Source of the DNA: Dehalococcoidia bacterium
GTDB lineage: Bacteria > Chloroflexota > Dehalococcoidia > Dehalococcoidales > UBA1222
DNA length: 20,376 nt
Direction of reading: 5' to 3'
Assembly: GCA_009784845.1 (NCBI GenBank)
Contig: WQXK01000011.1
Location: 1-20,376 of the forward strand
This document shows positions 14,801-20,376 of the stretch, piece by piece. The translations under genes were made by a program, and so were the position numbers. The notes beneath the pieces were generated by a model that was not told the origin of the DNA, made no database searches, and saw only the letters and a program-made list of their open reading frames with translations. Position 1 is the stretch's first letter, and each line of letters starts with the position of its first letter.

Positions 14801-15958
14801 CGCATGGCGCCTTTCGTCGACGCTCTCGGAGCGGTGATGCAGTCCGTCGCCTGCCGCGTACAAATCCTGCCTGAGCCTAACGAACAAAACCTACTGCTGG
14901 CAAATCGCGTCACATCGGGCACAGAATGCCTGCCTTACCGCATAACGCTGGGGGATTACCTGCGCTTTTTTGAAGATGAGCAGGCAGACCACAGCAATGC
15001 GCTGCTGGTGATGGCCGGCTCATACGGCCCATGCCGCTTGGGCAAATATGCCTTGGAGCAGGACCGCATGCTGCATGCGCTGGGATATCCAGCACAAGTG
15101 CTCACAACCGTTTCCAACAATGCCTACCGGGACATAAATTTGGGCACAGACGCACTGCGCTACGGGCTGGGGGCAATATTCGCCGTTGACTGGCTGGAAC
15201 GATTGCTATGGCGCACGCGTCCATATGAACGCACGTCTGGACAAGCTGACCTTCTCTTCCAGAAACACCTGCAAAGCATGGTTGAGTCCTGCCGCGTGCG
15301 CAAGCCCCTCGCCCCGCTAATACGCCGGGCTGCAGACGACTTCGCCGAGGCACGCGACCGCAATATGCCGCGCCGCCCGTTGGTAGGTATCAATGGGGAA
15401 ATTTTCCTGCGCACCAACACTTTCAGCAATAACAATCTTGTACGTGAATGCGAGAAAGCCGGATTGGAAGTGGTTGTTTCGCCTATGAGTGAATGGATTA
15501 AATACACGTCTTTGCGCAACCTTGAGGACCAAATACGCTTCCGCCGCTGGAGTAAAATTCCGGCTAGTTTCATAAAACACCGCATCGTTGAAGGTGACGA
15601 TGCCAAACTGCTGGATATTGTAAAAAGTACGCTTGAGTTACATGACGAGCCAAGCGTTGCTGATATACTGCATCAAACAAAACGCTACCTGTCGCCGCGT
15701 TGCGGTAGCGAAGCCGTGCTTAGCATCGGCGCCGGCGTACACTGGATGGCATCGCCTCATTTTGCCGGGGTAATTTCAGTCATGCCACACGGCTGCATGC
15801 CGGGCGGCATTGTGGCATCTATGGCAGAGCATTTTTCAGCGGAATATCACAAGCCTTGGATTAGCCTAACTTATGACGGCATCATGGAGAACAATAACCA
15901 AACCAAAATCACCAATTTTGCCGAACTCATCCGCTATTGTGCCCAGTTCTCAAAGTAA
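11819..15958 (+). CDS. Giant CoA-dehydratase activase fusion (tandem BadF/BcrA ATPase, DUF2229, HgdB-like)
   Basis: The 1379-residue protein has four parts. Residues about 8-265 and 311-570 are two BadF/BadG/BcrA/BcrD ATPase domains. Each has a phosphate motif (IGLDVGSVNVKS; LGIDVGSTSTKAV), a GVxGSGR segment and a cluster-binding CAAGTG motif (about 130 and 434). A partner cysteine follows in each (CSVFAKSD; CAAFIGQS). From about 590 comes a CQSCDNNC cysteine cluster and a DUF2229-like region, then dehydratase-component-like sequence to the end (ECLPYRITLGDYLRFF; GCMPGGIVASM). Activases of this class use ATP to inject an electron into 2-hydroxyacyl-CoA dehydratases or benzoyl-CoA reductases. 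The role of the large fused form is unknown, and no separate dehydratase subunits are adjacent. GTG 11819 has a weak ribosome binding site; GTG 11837 is a possible alternative. Confidence 0.88.
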   Translation: MLKYRTVDTFIGLDVGSVNVKSCLIAADGTLLNKASVRITSNAETASNAAVLQLDGWDKAKGLGVSGSGRTLISQPDTAVFTSPLALATGVLQEHSEARCIIQLGGQNSLIVQLEDGLNKPWKIASNPLCAAGTGRFIEQQAYRLGLSLDDFSRLALEHSGTAPRIAARCSVFAKSDLIHLQQKGVALPAMLYALCQSVARMVTALHPDTFIEPIFLAGGLAHSPAIVRALEEAFSEKNGYAVKINVAPNPDFSEAYGAALLTRRQIAPIPPFPLSNRTEQQYFRLPPLPQKQTDAIPATPPVIKASVDGYLGIDVGSTSTKAVIMEASGKEVLAKNYIMTSGRPVDAVRQLLRNLLQQGAGMVNILGVGVTGSGRYLVGHFIGADLVKNEITAQTRCAAEIDPNADIIEIGGQDSKLVLKRKGIVVDYQMNKACAAGTGSFIDELAEMLGLKVTNSDFAKLAFLAHFTIDLGTRCAAFIGQSVALAQQEGVPLEVIVASLSGSIAKNYLSKVVGHRKLGNKIILTGAVFYNEAVVAAFREQLGDRLVSVAPHREVSGAIGVALLARENQGTQRSNFKGFQQIVDQPCELKTFVCQSCDNNCTITRMALDDGKYTYYGSRCDRYDSLGATKKQLTAFDDREKLLFAGYREDAGHEPLVGLPRALFTYDFAPLLIGFLNALGARILLSGKTTASIMTKASELAYSDSCFPLKLMHGHVDSLKDKCDFILYPSALRIGRKEGDHNQKYSCPLVQAAPFIVRQVLKLGDKMLSPLLDFSLGDDDVIANLAQAATKMGFSRKAGRLAALAGIDAQNDFYKTRGDSGANLLESLKRSGQIGVVILSRAYMAQDSGANLGIAETLANLGVVPIPMDFLPLEDINTADYSDRPYWSYESKLIAASAIISRMPNVYGLVITNFGCGPNSFILPVLEDIMGDKPMGQMEIDEHAAEAGLITRLEAFVDTINSFAAGQQPESPPAIIRRSSSAISITNKTFFVPRMAPFVDALGAVMQSVACRVQILPEPNEQNLLLANRVTSGTECLPYRITLGDYLRFFEDEQADHSNALLVMAGSYGPCRLGKYALEQDRMLHALGYPAQVLTTVSNNAYRDINLGTDALRYGLGAIFAVDWLERLLWRTRPYERTSGQADLLFQKHLQSMVESCRVRKPLAPLIRRAADDFAEARDRNMPRRPLVGINGEIFLRTNTFSNNNLVRECEKAGLEVVVSPMSEWIKYTSLRNLEDQIRFRRWSKIPASFIKHRIVEGDDAKLLDIVKSTLELHDEPSVADILHQTKRYLSPRCGSEAVLSIGAGVHWMASPHFAGVISVMPHGCMPGGIVASMAEHFSAEYHKPWISLTYDGIMENNNQTKITNFAELIRYCAQFSK

Positions 15959-16060
15959 TTTTACCACCTATAACAAACATCCCGCATGGCAACGCCTCAG
16001 CACCAATTGCATACTAGGTAGCAAAACGCTAGAATACCAGAAAAGTCTATGTGCTAACAT

Positions 16061-16081
16061 TCCGGCTTGTACCGGATTTTT
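16061..16081 (+). terminator. Short hairpin plus T-run ahead of paaK (possible terminator or attenuator)
   Basis: TCCGG-CTTGTA-CCGGA is followed by TTTTT. The stem has only 5 bp, so termination would be weak. It lies about 100 bases after the activase stop and 18 bases before the paaK start. It would let the two genes be separately expressed. A TGCTAACAT extended -10 (16052-16060) immediately upstream could also drive paaK. Confidence 0.4.
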
Positions 16082-16098
16082 ACGGAAAGAGGGTTGTC

Positions 16099-17412
16099 AT
16101 GATTCGCCATCCACATTTTGAAACCATGCCGCGTGCGGAACTGGAAAAACTGCAGTTGGAGCGGTTAAAAAAGACTGTCGCCTACGTCTATGAGCGCGTG
16201 CCATTTTATCGCGACAGCATGCAAAAACTCGGTGTAAAACCGGATGACATCCAAACATTAGCCGATGTCGCAAATTTGCCTTTCACCAGCAAGCTGGATT
16301 TTCGTGATAACTATCCTTTCGGACTTACATGCGTACCCCAGGACGAGGTTGTATGCGTACACGCATCCTCCGGCACAACGGGCAAGCCCGTTATCGCGCC
16401 TTACACTCAGAAGGATGTTGACACATGGGCCGAACTTGTTGCACGTTCACTGGTCTGCGCTGGCATGACGCGTGAGGACACCTTGCAGAATGCTTACGGC
16501 TACGGCATGTTCACCGGCGGTTTAGGTTTGCACTACGGCGGCAAGCAGCTCGGAGCCACTGTTGTTCCAGCCTCAACTGGCAACACCAAACGCCAACTAA
16601 TGATGATACAAGACCTGGGCACAACAGCTATCTCCTGCACACCTTCATATGCCCTGATTCTGCATGAAACAGCACAGGAACTCGGCATTGACCTGTACAA
16701 TGGTAGACTGCGGCTTGGCATACTGGGGGCCGAGCCATGGAGTGAAAATATGCGCGCCGATATTGAAAACAAGCTGGGTATTACTGCTCTCAGCATATAC
16801 GGACTTACAGAGATTATGGGTCCCGGTGTATCCATGGAATGCCCTCACAAAAACGGCATGCACATTTGGGAAGACCACTTCCTGGCAGAAATCATTGACC
16901 CCGTCACAGGTAAAACACTGCCATATGGCGAGCAGGGTGAGTTGGTCATCACGACATTGACCAAAGAGGCTCAACCCGTATTGCGTTTTCGCACCAAGGA
17001 CATCACGCGTCTTATTACTGAAACCTGCGCCTGCGGACGCACTATGGCACGCATGGTACGCATCACCGAACGTAGCGATGATATGATACGCGTGCGCGGC
17101 GTTTCTGTTTTCCCGTCACAAATTGAGAGTGTGCTTCTGACAGTCGAGGGAATTGAACCACAGTATATGATTGTGGTGGACCGCCAGAACGCTTTCGCAT
17201 CCGATGAGCTTGAAATATGGGTGGAGGTTTCCGAGAGTATTTTTTCGGACAAGATGGCACTGATGTCATCATTGCAGATCAAGTTACAGCGCGAACTCGA
17301 CAGCGTCCTTGGAATTAAGGCGCGTATCAAGTTGGTGGAACCGCGCAAGCTTGCGCGCACCGAAGGCAAAGCCAAGCGCGTTGTGGACCGTTCTGAGTTG
17401 CCACAGTTGTAA
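16099..17412 (+). CDS. paaK: Phenylacetate-CoA ligase family protein
   Basis: This 437-residue adenylate-forming enzyme activates an aromatic (aryl-acetate) acid with ATP and joins it to CoA. The AMP/P-loop motif is SSGTTGKP at 90-97, the second core motif is YGLTEIMGPG, and the C-terminal hinge region is RSDDMIRVRGVSVFPSQIE. A CACG pair precedes it, as in many PaaK proteins. The length is normal. ATG 16099 follows AAAGAGGG at 5 bases, and the upstream in-frame extension (from 16051) lacks a ribosome site. It is followed after 19 bases by an ACT-domain gene, the arrangement seen in anaerobes where PaaK-like enzymes are tied to aryl-amino-acid fermentation. The true acid is not proven here. 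Confidence 0.93.
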   Translation: MIRHPHFETMPRAELEKLQLERLKKTVAYVYERVPFYRDSMQKLGVKPDDIQTLADVANLPFTSKLDFRDNYPFGLTCVPQDEVVCVHASSGTTGKPVIAPYTQKDVDTWAELVARSLVCAGMTREDTLQNAYGYGMFTGGLGLHYGGKQLGATVVPASTGNTKRQLMMIQDLGTTAISCTPSYALILHETAQELGIDLYNGRLRLGILGAEPWSENMRADIENKLGITALSIYGLTEIMGPGVSMECPHKNGMHIWEDHFLAEIIDPVTGKTLPYGEQGELVITTLTKEAQPVLRFRTKDITRLITETCACGRTMARMVRITERSDDMIRVRGVSVFPSQIESVLLTVEGIEPQYMIVVDRQNAFASDELEIWVEVSESIFSDKMALMSSLQIKLQRELDSVLGIKARIKLVEPRKLARTEGKAKRVVDRSELPQL

Positions 17413-17431
17413 AAACAAGCGGAGGATAATC

Positions 17432-17833
17432 ATGAAAATCAAACAAGTATCAGTCTTTGCCGAAAACGAACCGGGACGCTTACTGGCCATACTAAAAGCA
17501 CTGGAAAGCACGGGTGTCAACCTGCGCGCCATATCTGTAAGTGAAAATGCCGAATTCGGCATCGTGCGCATGATTATGGACAATCCGGAAAAAGGTGCTG
17601 CAGCGCTTAAACAAGCCGGTTTTACCGAACGCACCGATACATTGCTCACCGCTGAAATTCCGGACGTGCCCAACGGCTTGCTGAAATCTATAATACAACC
17701 TCTGTCAGACGGCAAAGTTAACGTGGACTATTTCTATGCTTTCTTGGAGCAAGAAGCCGGCACTGCACGTATTGTGCTAAAAACAAGCGACGACGAAAAA
17801 GCGGAAATGCTTCTCAAAACCTGTATCGTTTAA
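17432..17833 (+). CDS. Tandem ACT-domain protein
   Basis: The 133-residue protein consists of two ACT domains, about 1-66 (MKIKQVSVFAENEPGRLLAI...) and 70-133 (LTAEIPDVPNGLLKSI...). The first contains the ligand-binding ENEPGRL and GVNLRAISV segments. ACT domains bind small molecules, usually amino acids. There is no catalytic domain, so a sensory or regulatory role is likely. GGAGGA lies 6 bases before ATG 17432. The gene follows paaK by 19 bases, a recurring pairing in anaerobic bacteria and archaea, and was probably cotranscribed with it. Its tail has no extra domain. Confidence 0.9.
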   Translation: MKIKQVSVFAENEPGRLLAILKALESTGVNLRAISVSENAEFGIVRMIMDNPEKGAAALKQAGFTERTDTLLTAEIPDVPNGLLKSIIQPLSDGKVNVDYFYAFLEQEAGTARIVLKTSDDEKAEMLLKTCIV

Positions 17834-17842
17834 TTGAGGCTC

Positions 17843-17870
17843 AGTTGCAAATTACAACCAACTGAAACTT
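17843..17870 (+). terminator. Weak hairpin after the paaK-ACT genes
   Basis: TCAGTTG pairs with CAACTGA, 7 bp with an 11-base loop, just after the ACT-gene stop. No clear U-run follows, so confidence is low. Confidence 0.3.
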
Positions 17871-17944
17871 TGAATTCTAGTAGTACTAAGATGGCAGAAT
17901 TGTGCTATTCTATGGGCAACATACATTCATTTTAGGAGGGTTCC

Positions 17945-18328
17945 ATGTCAAATAGCAGTTCATCTCGATGGATGTCTACCGCCGGCGGGGTGCTCAACAT
18001 TGTGACGGGGGTGTTAGGTCTTATCAGCGAGATAGCCTATGCCATAATTGCTGCCTTGCTCCAAGCCAATCATTCTGTTTTCTACATCGAAGATCCAGAA
18101 ATAATCCCTATAGTAATTGCCATATTATGGATCGCTTGCATCAGTACGTTCATTCCCAGCATTGTTTCCATCGTCGGTGGCGTATTTGCCATTCAGCGCA
18201 AGAGTTGGGGATGGGCTCTGGCCGGAAGCATTTGCGCCATATTATGCTCCACCATCACGGGCGTTCTCGCCTTGATATTCATTATCATGGGAAAGGAAGA
18301 GTTCTACGCGCAAGAAAACGATATATAG
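17945..18328 (+). CDS. Four-helix membrane protein, DUF4064-like
   Basis: This 127-residue protein has three to four hydrophobic stretches: about 13-40, 52-80 and 85-115. The segment after the first contains EDPEIIPIVIAIL, and a QRKSWGWALAGSICAILCS segment typical of small Firmicute integral-membrane proteins follows. The resemblance to DUF4064-type proteins is by overall pattern only, and the function is unknown. AGGAGGG (17934-17940) is a strong ribosome binding site for ATG 17945. The gene ends 25 bases before a strong intrinsic terminator, so the transcription unit ends here. It marks the right edge of the housekeeping block. Confidence 0.65.
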   Translation: MSNSSSSRWMSTAGGVLNIVTGVLGLISEIAYAIIAALLQANHSVFYIEDPEIIPIVIAILWIACISTFIPSIVSIVGGVFAIQRKSWGWALAGSICAILCSTITGVLALIFIIMGKEEFYAQENDI

Positions 18329-18353
18329 TTCTTTCCATCAGTTTTGTAAGCAC

Positions 18354-18388
18354 AGCACCGCCTACATTTTTAGGCGGTGCTTTCGTTT
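18354..18388 (+). terminator. Strong rho-independent terminator
   Basis: AGCACCGCCTA-CATTTT-TAGGCGGTGCT is an 11-bp GC-rich stem with a 6-base loop, followed by TTCGTTT. It is the best terminator in the window and separates the housekeeping block from the mobile-element debris. Confidence 0.93.
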
Positions 18389-18425
18389 AACAATTGTTGC
18401 CACCATGTTTTTATTGTGGTCCTTT

Positions 18426-18482
18426 TGTTCCTATGGCGAAGATGCTCATGCTGAAATTTACTGCTACGCAAACAAATATATG
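18426..18482 (+). pseudogene. Serine-recombinase C-terminal tail remnant (copy 1)
   Basis: About 19 codons read YGEDAHAEIYCYANKYM. They align with YDGSEPYAEIYCNANEKG near the end of the recombinase fragment at 19478. In the 42 aligned bases (18435-18476 against 19958-19999) 33 are identical. This shows a second, older copy of the same kind of recombinase tail. It is broken at both ends. Confidence 0.6.
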
Positions 18483-18484
18483 GG

Positions 18485-18676
18485 GGAACAAAGATTGATG
18501 TCCGCATGGCAGGCGAGGCAGTATGGCTTTCCCTTGACCAAATTTCTGAACTCTTTAAAAGAGACAAGCCCACTATCTCACGACACATAAAAAGTGTTTT
18601 CTCCGAAAGAGAGTTAACACAGGATTCAGTTGTTGCAAAATATGCAACAACTGCTTCGGATACCAAGAATTATTGA
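18485..18676 (+). pseudogene. RhuM-family protein, N-terminal fragment
   Basis: A 63-codon open segment in a frame different from its neighbours reads GTKIDVRMAGEAVWLSLDQI, then SELFKRDKPTISRHIKSVFS, then SVVAKYATTASDTKNY and a stop. This is the start of the RhuM (virulence/DNA-binding, phage-associated) family, with its helix-turn-helix around LDQISELFKRDKPTISRHIK. Complete members run to about 300 or more residues. Here it stops after the conserved ATTASD.K.Y segment. There is no ATG in good context at the start (the first in-frame ATG is 18506). It is a degraded fragment typical of integrated elements. Confidence 0.7.
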
Positions 18677-18812
18677 CGATACAACTTTTGAGCAAGCGCA
18701 AATTATTCATGCAAAAAAGAAAGTACCAGTAAGAGCTAAAGCTAGCATAATAGTACCAATCGGCCTCTCGAAGAAGGTGTTTGCCAAATTTGCAACTGGC
18801 AGGGTACTATGA
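18657..18812 (+). pseudogene. Serine-recombinase middle fragment
   Basis: The frame encodes RIPRIIDDTTFEQAQIIHAK and then KKVPVRAKA before a degraded tail and a stop. This matches the recombinase domain of large serine recombinases, where a P-IID-TFE-Q segment precedes a basic KK.P.RAKA stretch and the zinc-ribbon. After RAKA the expected LLTGKLFCGHC sequence is not recognisable. The start overlaps the RhuM remnant in another frame, a junction typical of recombination scars. It may be the missing upstream part of the C-terminal fragment at 19478, separated from it by the XRE-containing segment. Confidence 0.55.
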
Positions 18813-18821
18813 AAAAGATGC

Positions 18822-18956
18822 TTATTCTTCACGGTTGATTGCAATAGCCACCTGTCCTGAACCACCACCCATGTTAACAGTCACCCGGAATTTCATATTA
18901 TCGTCAGAAGGATCAAGCATATAAACATTGCTTTTAATTTCGCCAAGTCCTGTCAT
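18822..18956 (-). CDS. Small glycine-rich ORF of unknown function (possible remnant)
   Basis: A 44-residue frame starts at ATG 18956 and ends GGGSGQVAIAINREE. The frame is also open upstream for 24 more codons through a hairpin to a stop near 19027, giving an extended reading KGLPFGTRLCERNQKHSLYA. No family was recognised. The leftward direction and absence of a clear ribosome binding site make a real gene uncertain, and the protein-like composition could equally mark the C-terminal end of a lost mobile-element gene. Confidence 0.3.
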   Translation of the reverse strand: MTGLGEIKSNVYMLDPSDDNMKFRVTVNMGGGSGQVAIAINREE

Positions 18957-19002
18957 GGTTGCGTACAAACTATGTTTTTGATTGCGTTCGCAAAGCCGCG
19001 TG

Positions 19003-19022
19003 CCAAAGGGTAGCCCCTTTGG
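19003..19022. repeat. Perfect inverted repeat in the scar region
   Basis: CCAAAGGG-TAGC-CCCTTTGG is an 8-bp perfect stem with a 4-base loop, in the non-coding gap before the XRE gene. There is no following T-run on the plus strand (AAACCC follows). Hairpins of this type are common next to mobile-element ends. Confidence 0.55.
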
Positions 19023-19083
19023 AAACCCTTATAGCTAAAAACCAAAGTCTCTAATACTGCATCCAGTATAATCGCTTATTGTG

Positions 19084-19112
19084 TTGACAAGTATGCTACT
19101 ATCGGTTATACT
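19084..19112 (+). promoter_or_regulatory. Near-consensus promoter of the XRE regulator, with overlapping dyad
   Basis: TTGACA (19084-19089), a 17-base spacer and TATACT (19107-19112). AGTAT at the start of the spacer and ATACT at the -10 form an inverted repeat, a plausible operator for autoregulation by the encoded XRE protein. The operator role is inference. Confidence 0.8.
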
Positions 19113-19136
19113 GTACTCTAAAGTGAGGTGTTTACT

Positions 19137-19481
19137 ATGCAAATTGTAGGTCAGAGATTACGTGGTCTAAGAGAGGGGCTTCGGCTATCCCAGGTCAAAA
19201 TAGCCAAACTAATCGGGGGAACTCAATCTAGTATTCAGCGTTATGAGAATGATGTTTGCGACCCACCTTTTACTACTCTGATTTGGTACGCGGACTATTT
19301 TGATGTTTCATTGGATTACTTATTCGGAAGAACGGATAAGCCACAAGGGAAGTTATATGAGTTCAAGCCCAAGATTGAGAGCAATGATGATATGAAGTTA
19401 TTTATCGACATGTGTTTTGACCCCAAGTCTCCCATGAGCGATAAGTTGAAAGATACACTACTACAGATGATGAAAGGATGA
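19137..19481 (+). CDS. XRE-family helix-turn-helix transcriptional regulator
   Basis: The 114-residue protein carries an HTH_XRE (Cro/CI-type) domain at about 3-60: RLRGLREGLRLSQVKIAKLI then TQSSIQRYENDVCDPPFTTL and the typical FDVSLDYLFGRTD end. The C-terminal part (about 66-114, KLYEFKPKIESNDDMKLF...) has no recognised fold. GAGGTG lies 7 bases before ATG 19137, favoured over GTG 19128. A strong promoter precedes it. Its stop (TGA) overlaps the ATG of a recombinase C-terminal fragment by four bases (ATGA), so the two would be translated together. Typical XRE regulators control lysogeny-like or conjugative elements; this one may be the surviving regulator of a decayed element. Confidence 0.85.
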   Translation: MQIVGQRLRGLREGLRLSQVKIAKLIGGTQSSIQRYENDVCDPPFTTLIWYADYFDVSLDYLFGRTDKPQGKLYEFKPKIESNDDMKLFIDMCFDPKSPMSDKLKDTLLQMMKG

Positions 19482-20119
19482 AGTATCGCTATTATTATTG
19501 TGTCACACAACATCTTCACGGCAGTTGCAAGAAAAAACCTATACGCAAAGAATTTATCGAGAATTTAATCATTAGTGTAGTTGTTTCAATTCTGACCGAC
19601 AACTATATTGATGCCATCGCTAATAGGGTTTCCGATTTGTCCAATAAAGAAAGCAACACTGAAATAATAAAGCGCCTTAGGCGATTGCTCAAAGAAAACG
19701 AGGAAGCCACTACAAATCTCATCAAGGCTATTGAATCCGGACAGGCAATAGATGTAATTACGTCCCAAATAGCAAAACGTCAATCAGAAGAAGCGGAACT
19801 CGAGGCGCAACTTGCACAAGAAATGACTACACGCCCGATTCTCACATTTGACGAAGTTAAATTTTTCTTTGAAAAATTCAAAGGCGGAGACATAAATGAT
19901 ATATCATACCGCACATCGTTGATTGATACCCTTGTCAACAAGATTTGCCTATATGATGGCAGCGAGCCTTATGCTGAGATTTACTGCAACGCAAACGAAA
20001 AAGGCATAAGGATTACATTAGACAAATTTGATAAAAATTTGTATATGGAGCAACTGGTACCCCTGGTGAGAGTCGAACTCACGACACATGGTTTAGGAAA
20101 CCACTGCTCTATCCACTGA
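19478..20119 (+). pseudogene. Large serine recombinase, C-terminal fragment
   Basis: The frame encodes 213 residues. It starts with KYRYYYC followed by CKKKPIRKEFIENLII, the second half of the recombinase zinc-ribbon, which holds only two of its cysteines. A long charged coiled coil follows (about 50-115, EIIKRLRRLLKENEEATTNL...), then the C-terminal region with AEIYCNANEKGIRITLDKFD. The N-terminal catalytic domain with the active serine is absent, so it cannot recombine DNA. The last 20 or so residues (LVPLVRVELTTHGLGNHC...) are the antisense of the tRNA-Arg gene and are not part of the original protein. Recombinase similarity ends near 20054. It is coupled to the XRE gene by a four-base overlap. 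Confidence 0.8.
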
Positions 20120-20130
20120 GCTACAGGGGC
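20055..20130 (-). tRNA. tRNA-Arg (anticodon CCU)
   Basis: The minus strand folds as a standard 76-base tRNA with encoded CCA. The acceptor GCCCCTG pairs with CAGGGGT (G-U at the first pair), the D-arm GCTC/GAGC, the anticodon arm GTGGT/ACCAT encloses TTCCTAA (anticodon CCT), and the T-arm GTGAG/CTCAC encloses TTCGACT. It therefore reads AGG codons. Its 3' end abuts the recombinase remnant, which suggests the remnant's element may have used the tRNA 3' end as its boundary, though serine recombinases usually use other sites. Confidence 0.96.
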
Positions 20131-20174
20131 TAGACCTCTATTTTACGGCTAAATCGTCTCGTTTTACAAAATCA

Positions 20175-20376
20175 TCAATGCTGATATAAATCCGGTGGCA
20201 TGCGGCGGCGCGGCGGTAATCCTTGGCGCATACGACTATACTCAGAACTGATTTCTGCTCCTATGATAAGAATTAGTGACGCAAAATAAATAAACACGAG
20301 CATAACACAAACTGAAGCAATGACACCAAGTGCACGCTCAATACGTGGGAAATTTTCAAAATATAACACTATCACA
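20175..20376 (-). CDS. YihY/BrkB-family membrane protein, C-terminal end (partial)
   Basis: About 66 codons are visible, entering from the right edge, and the true start is outside the window (the first visible GTG at the edge is internal). The sequence has a transmembrane segment (GVIASVCVMLVFIYFASLIL) followed by IIGAEISSEYSRMRQG. This is the C-terminal hallmark of the YihY/virulence-factor BrkB family (helix, then L-L-GAE-N/S-E), proteins with about six transmembrane helices and unclear function. It ends in a basic, proline-rich tail. The tRNA-Arg gene follows 44 bases downstream on the same strand. Confidence 0.75.
   Translation of the reverse strand, partial: VIVLYFENFPRIERALGVIASVCVMLVFIYFASLILIIGAEISSEYSRMRQGLPPRRRMPPDLYQH

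Noticed and set aside
13064..15606. Several long leftward frames inside the giant activase gene
   Set aside because: They are opposite a continuous 1379-codon frame with conserved domains and have no protein resemblance of their own.
20060..20119. The LVPLVRVELTTHGLGNHC tail of the recombinase fragment as genuine protein
   Set aside because: It is the complement of the tRNA-Arg gene, a well-known artefact pattern.
1..20376. CRISPR array, rRNA, or long tandem repeats
   Set aside because: No regularly spaced direct repeats and no rRNA sequence were seen. The repeats present are single hairpins, dyads and the two recombinase tails.

Overview
The window looks like a chromosomal piece from an anaerobic, low-to-mid GC Firmicute, probably a clostridial lineage. 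The evidence is the gene content: FabI, a class 1B-type dihydroorotate dehydrogenase, a stand-alone short NadA, a giant fused BadF/BcrA-type CoA-dehydratase activase, an anaerobic PaaK-ACT pair, a GPH sugar symporter and clostridial-type serine-recombinase debris. Gram-positive-like ribosome binding sites and near-consensus sigma-A promoters, several with an extended -10 (TGnTATAAT), agree with this. No species can be named from the sequence alone.

Left accessory region (1-2350). The window opens in the 3' end of an IS3-family insertion sequence. Its terminal repeat ends at about 123 and cuts off the C-terminal half of a ToxN/AbiQ-family (type III) toxin on the minus strand. The toxin's upstream module is intact: a TTGACA-16-TATAAT promoter, a short RNA with one ToxI-like pseudoknot unit, and the intervening terminator. 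Immediately upstream on the same strand lies a complete type IV abortive-infection module, abiEi-abiEii, with overlapping ends. This is a small defence island with one broken and one intact toxin-antitoxin system.

Central housekeeping block (2465-18328). fabI (TTG start), pyrD and an lrp-aminotransferase operon run rightward. trpS, a GPH-family symporter and ispH run leftward. Then, rightward again, come tatA, a small Cys-rich protein, nadA, a two-helix membrane peptide, the 1379-residue activase/dehydratase-like fusion, paaK, an ACT-domain protein and a four-helix membrane protein that ends in a strong terminator at 18354-18388. The activase, PaaK and ACT genes suggest anaerobic aromatic or aryl-CoA metabolism, with amino-acid sensing by the ACT protein; this is inference.

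Right accessory scar (18390-20130). Between the terminator and a tRNA-Arg(CCU) gene lies a mosaic of broken mobile-element genes: a serine-recombinase tail, a RhuM-type N-terminal fragment, a recombinase middle fragment, a small glycine-rich leftward ORF, an intact XRE regulator with a near-consensus promoter, and a recombinase C-terminal fragment whose reading frame runs antisense into the tRNA. A YihY/BrkB-type membrane protein enters from the right edge. I saw no CRISPR array, rRNA or T-box.
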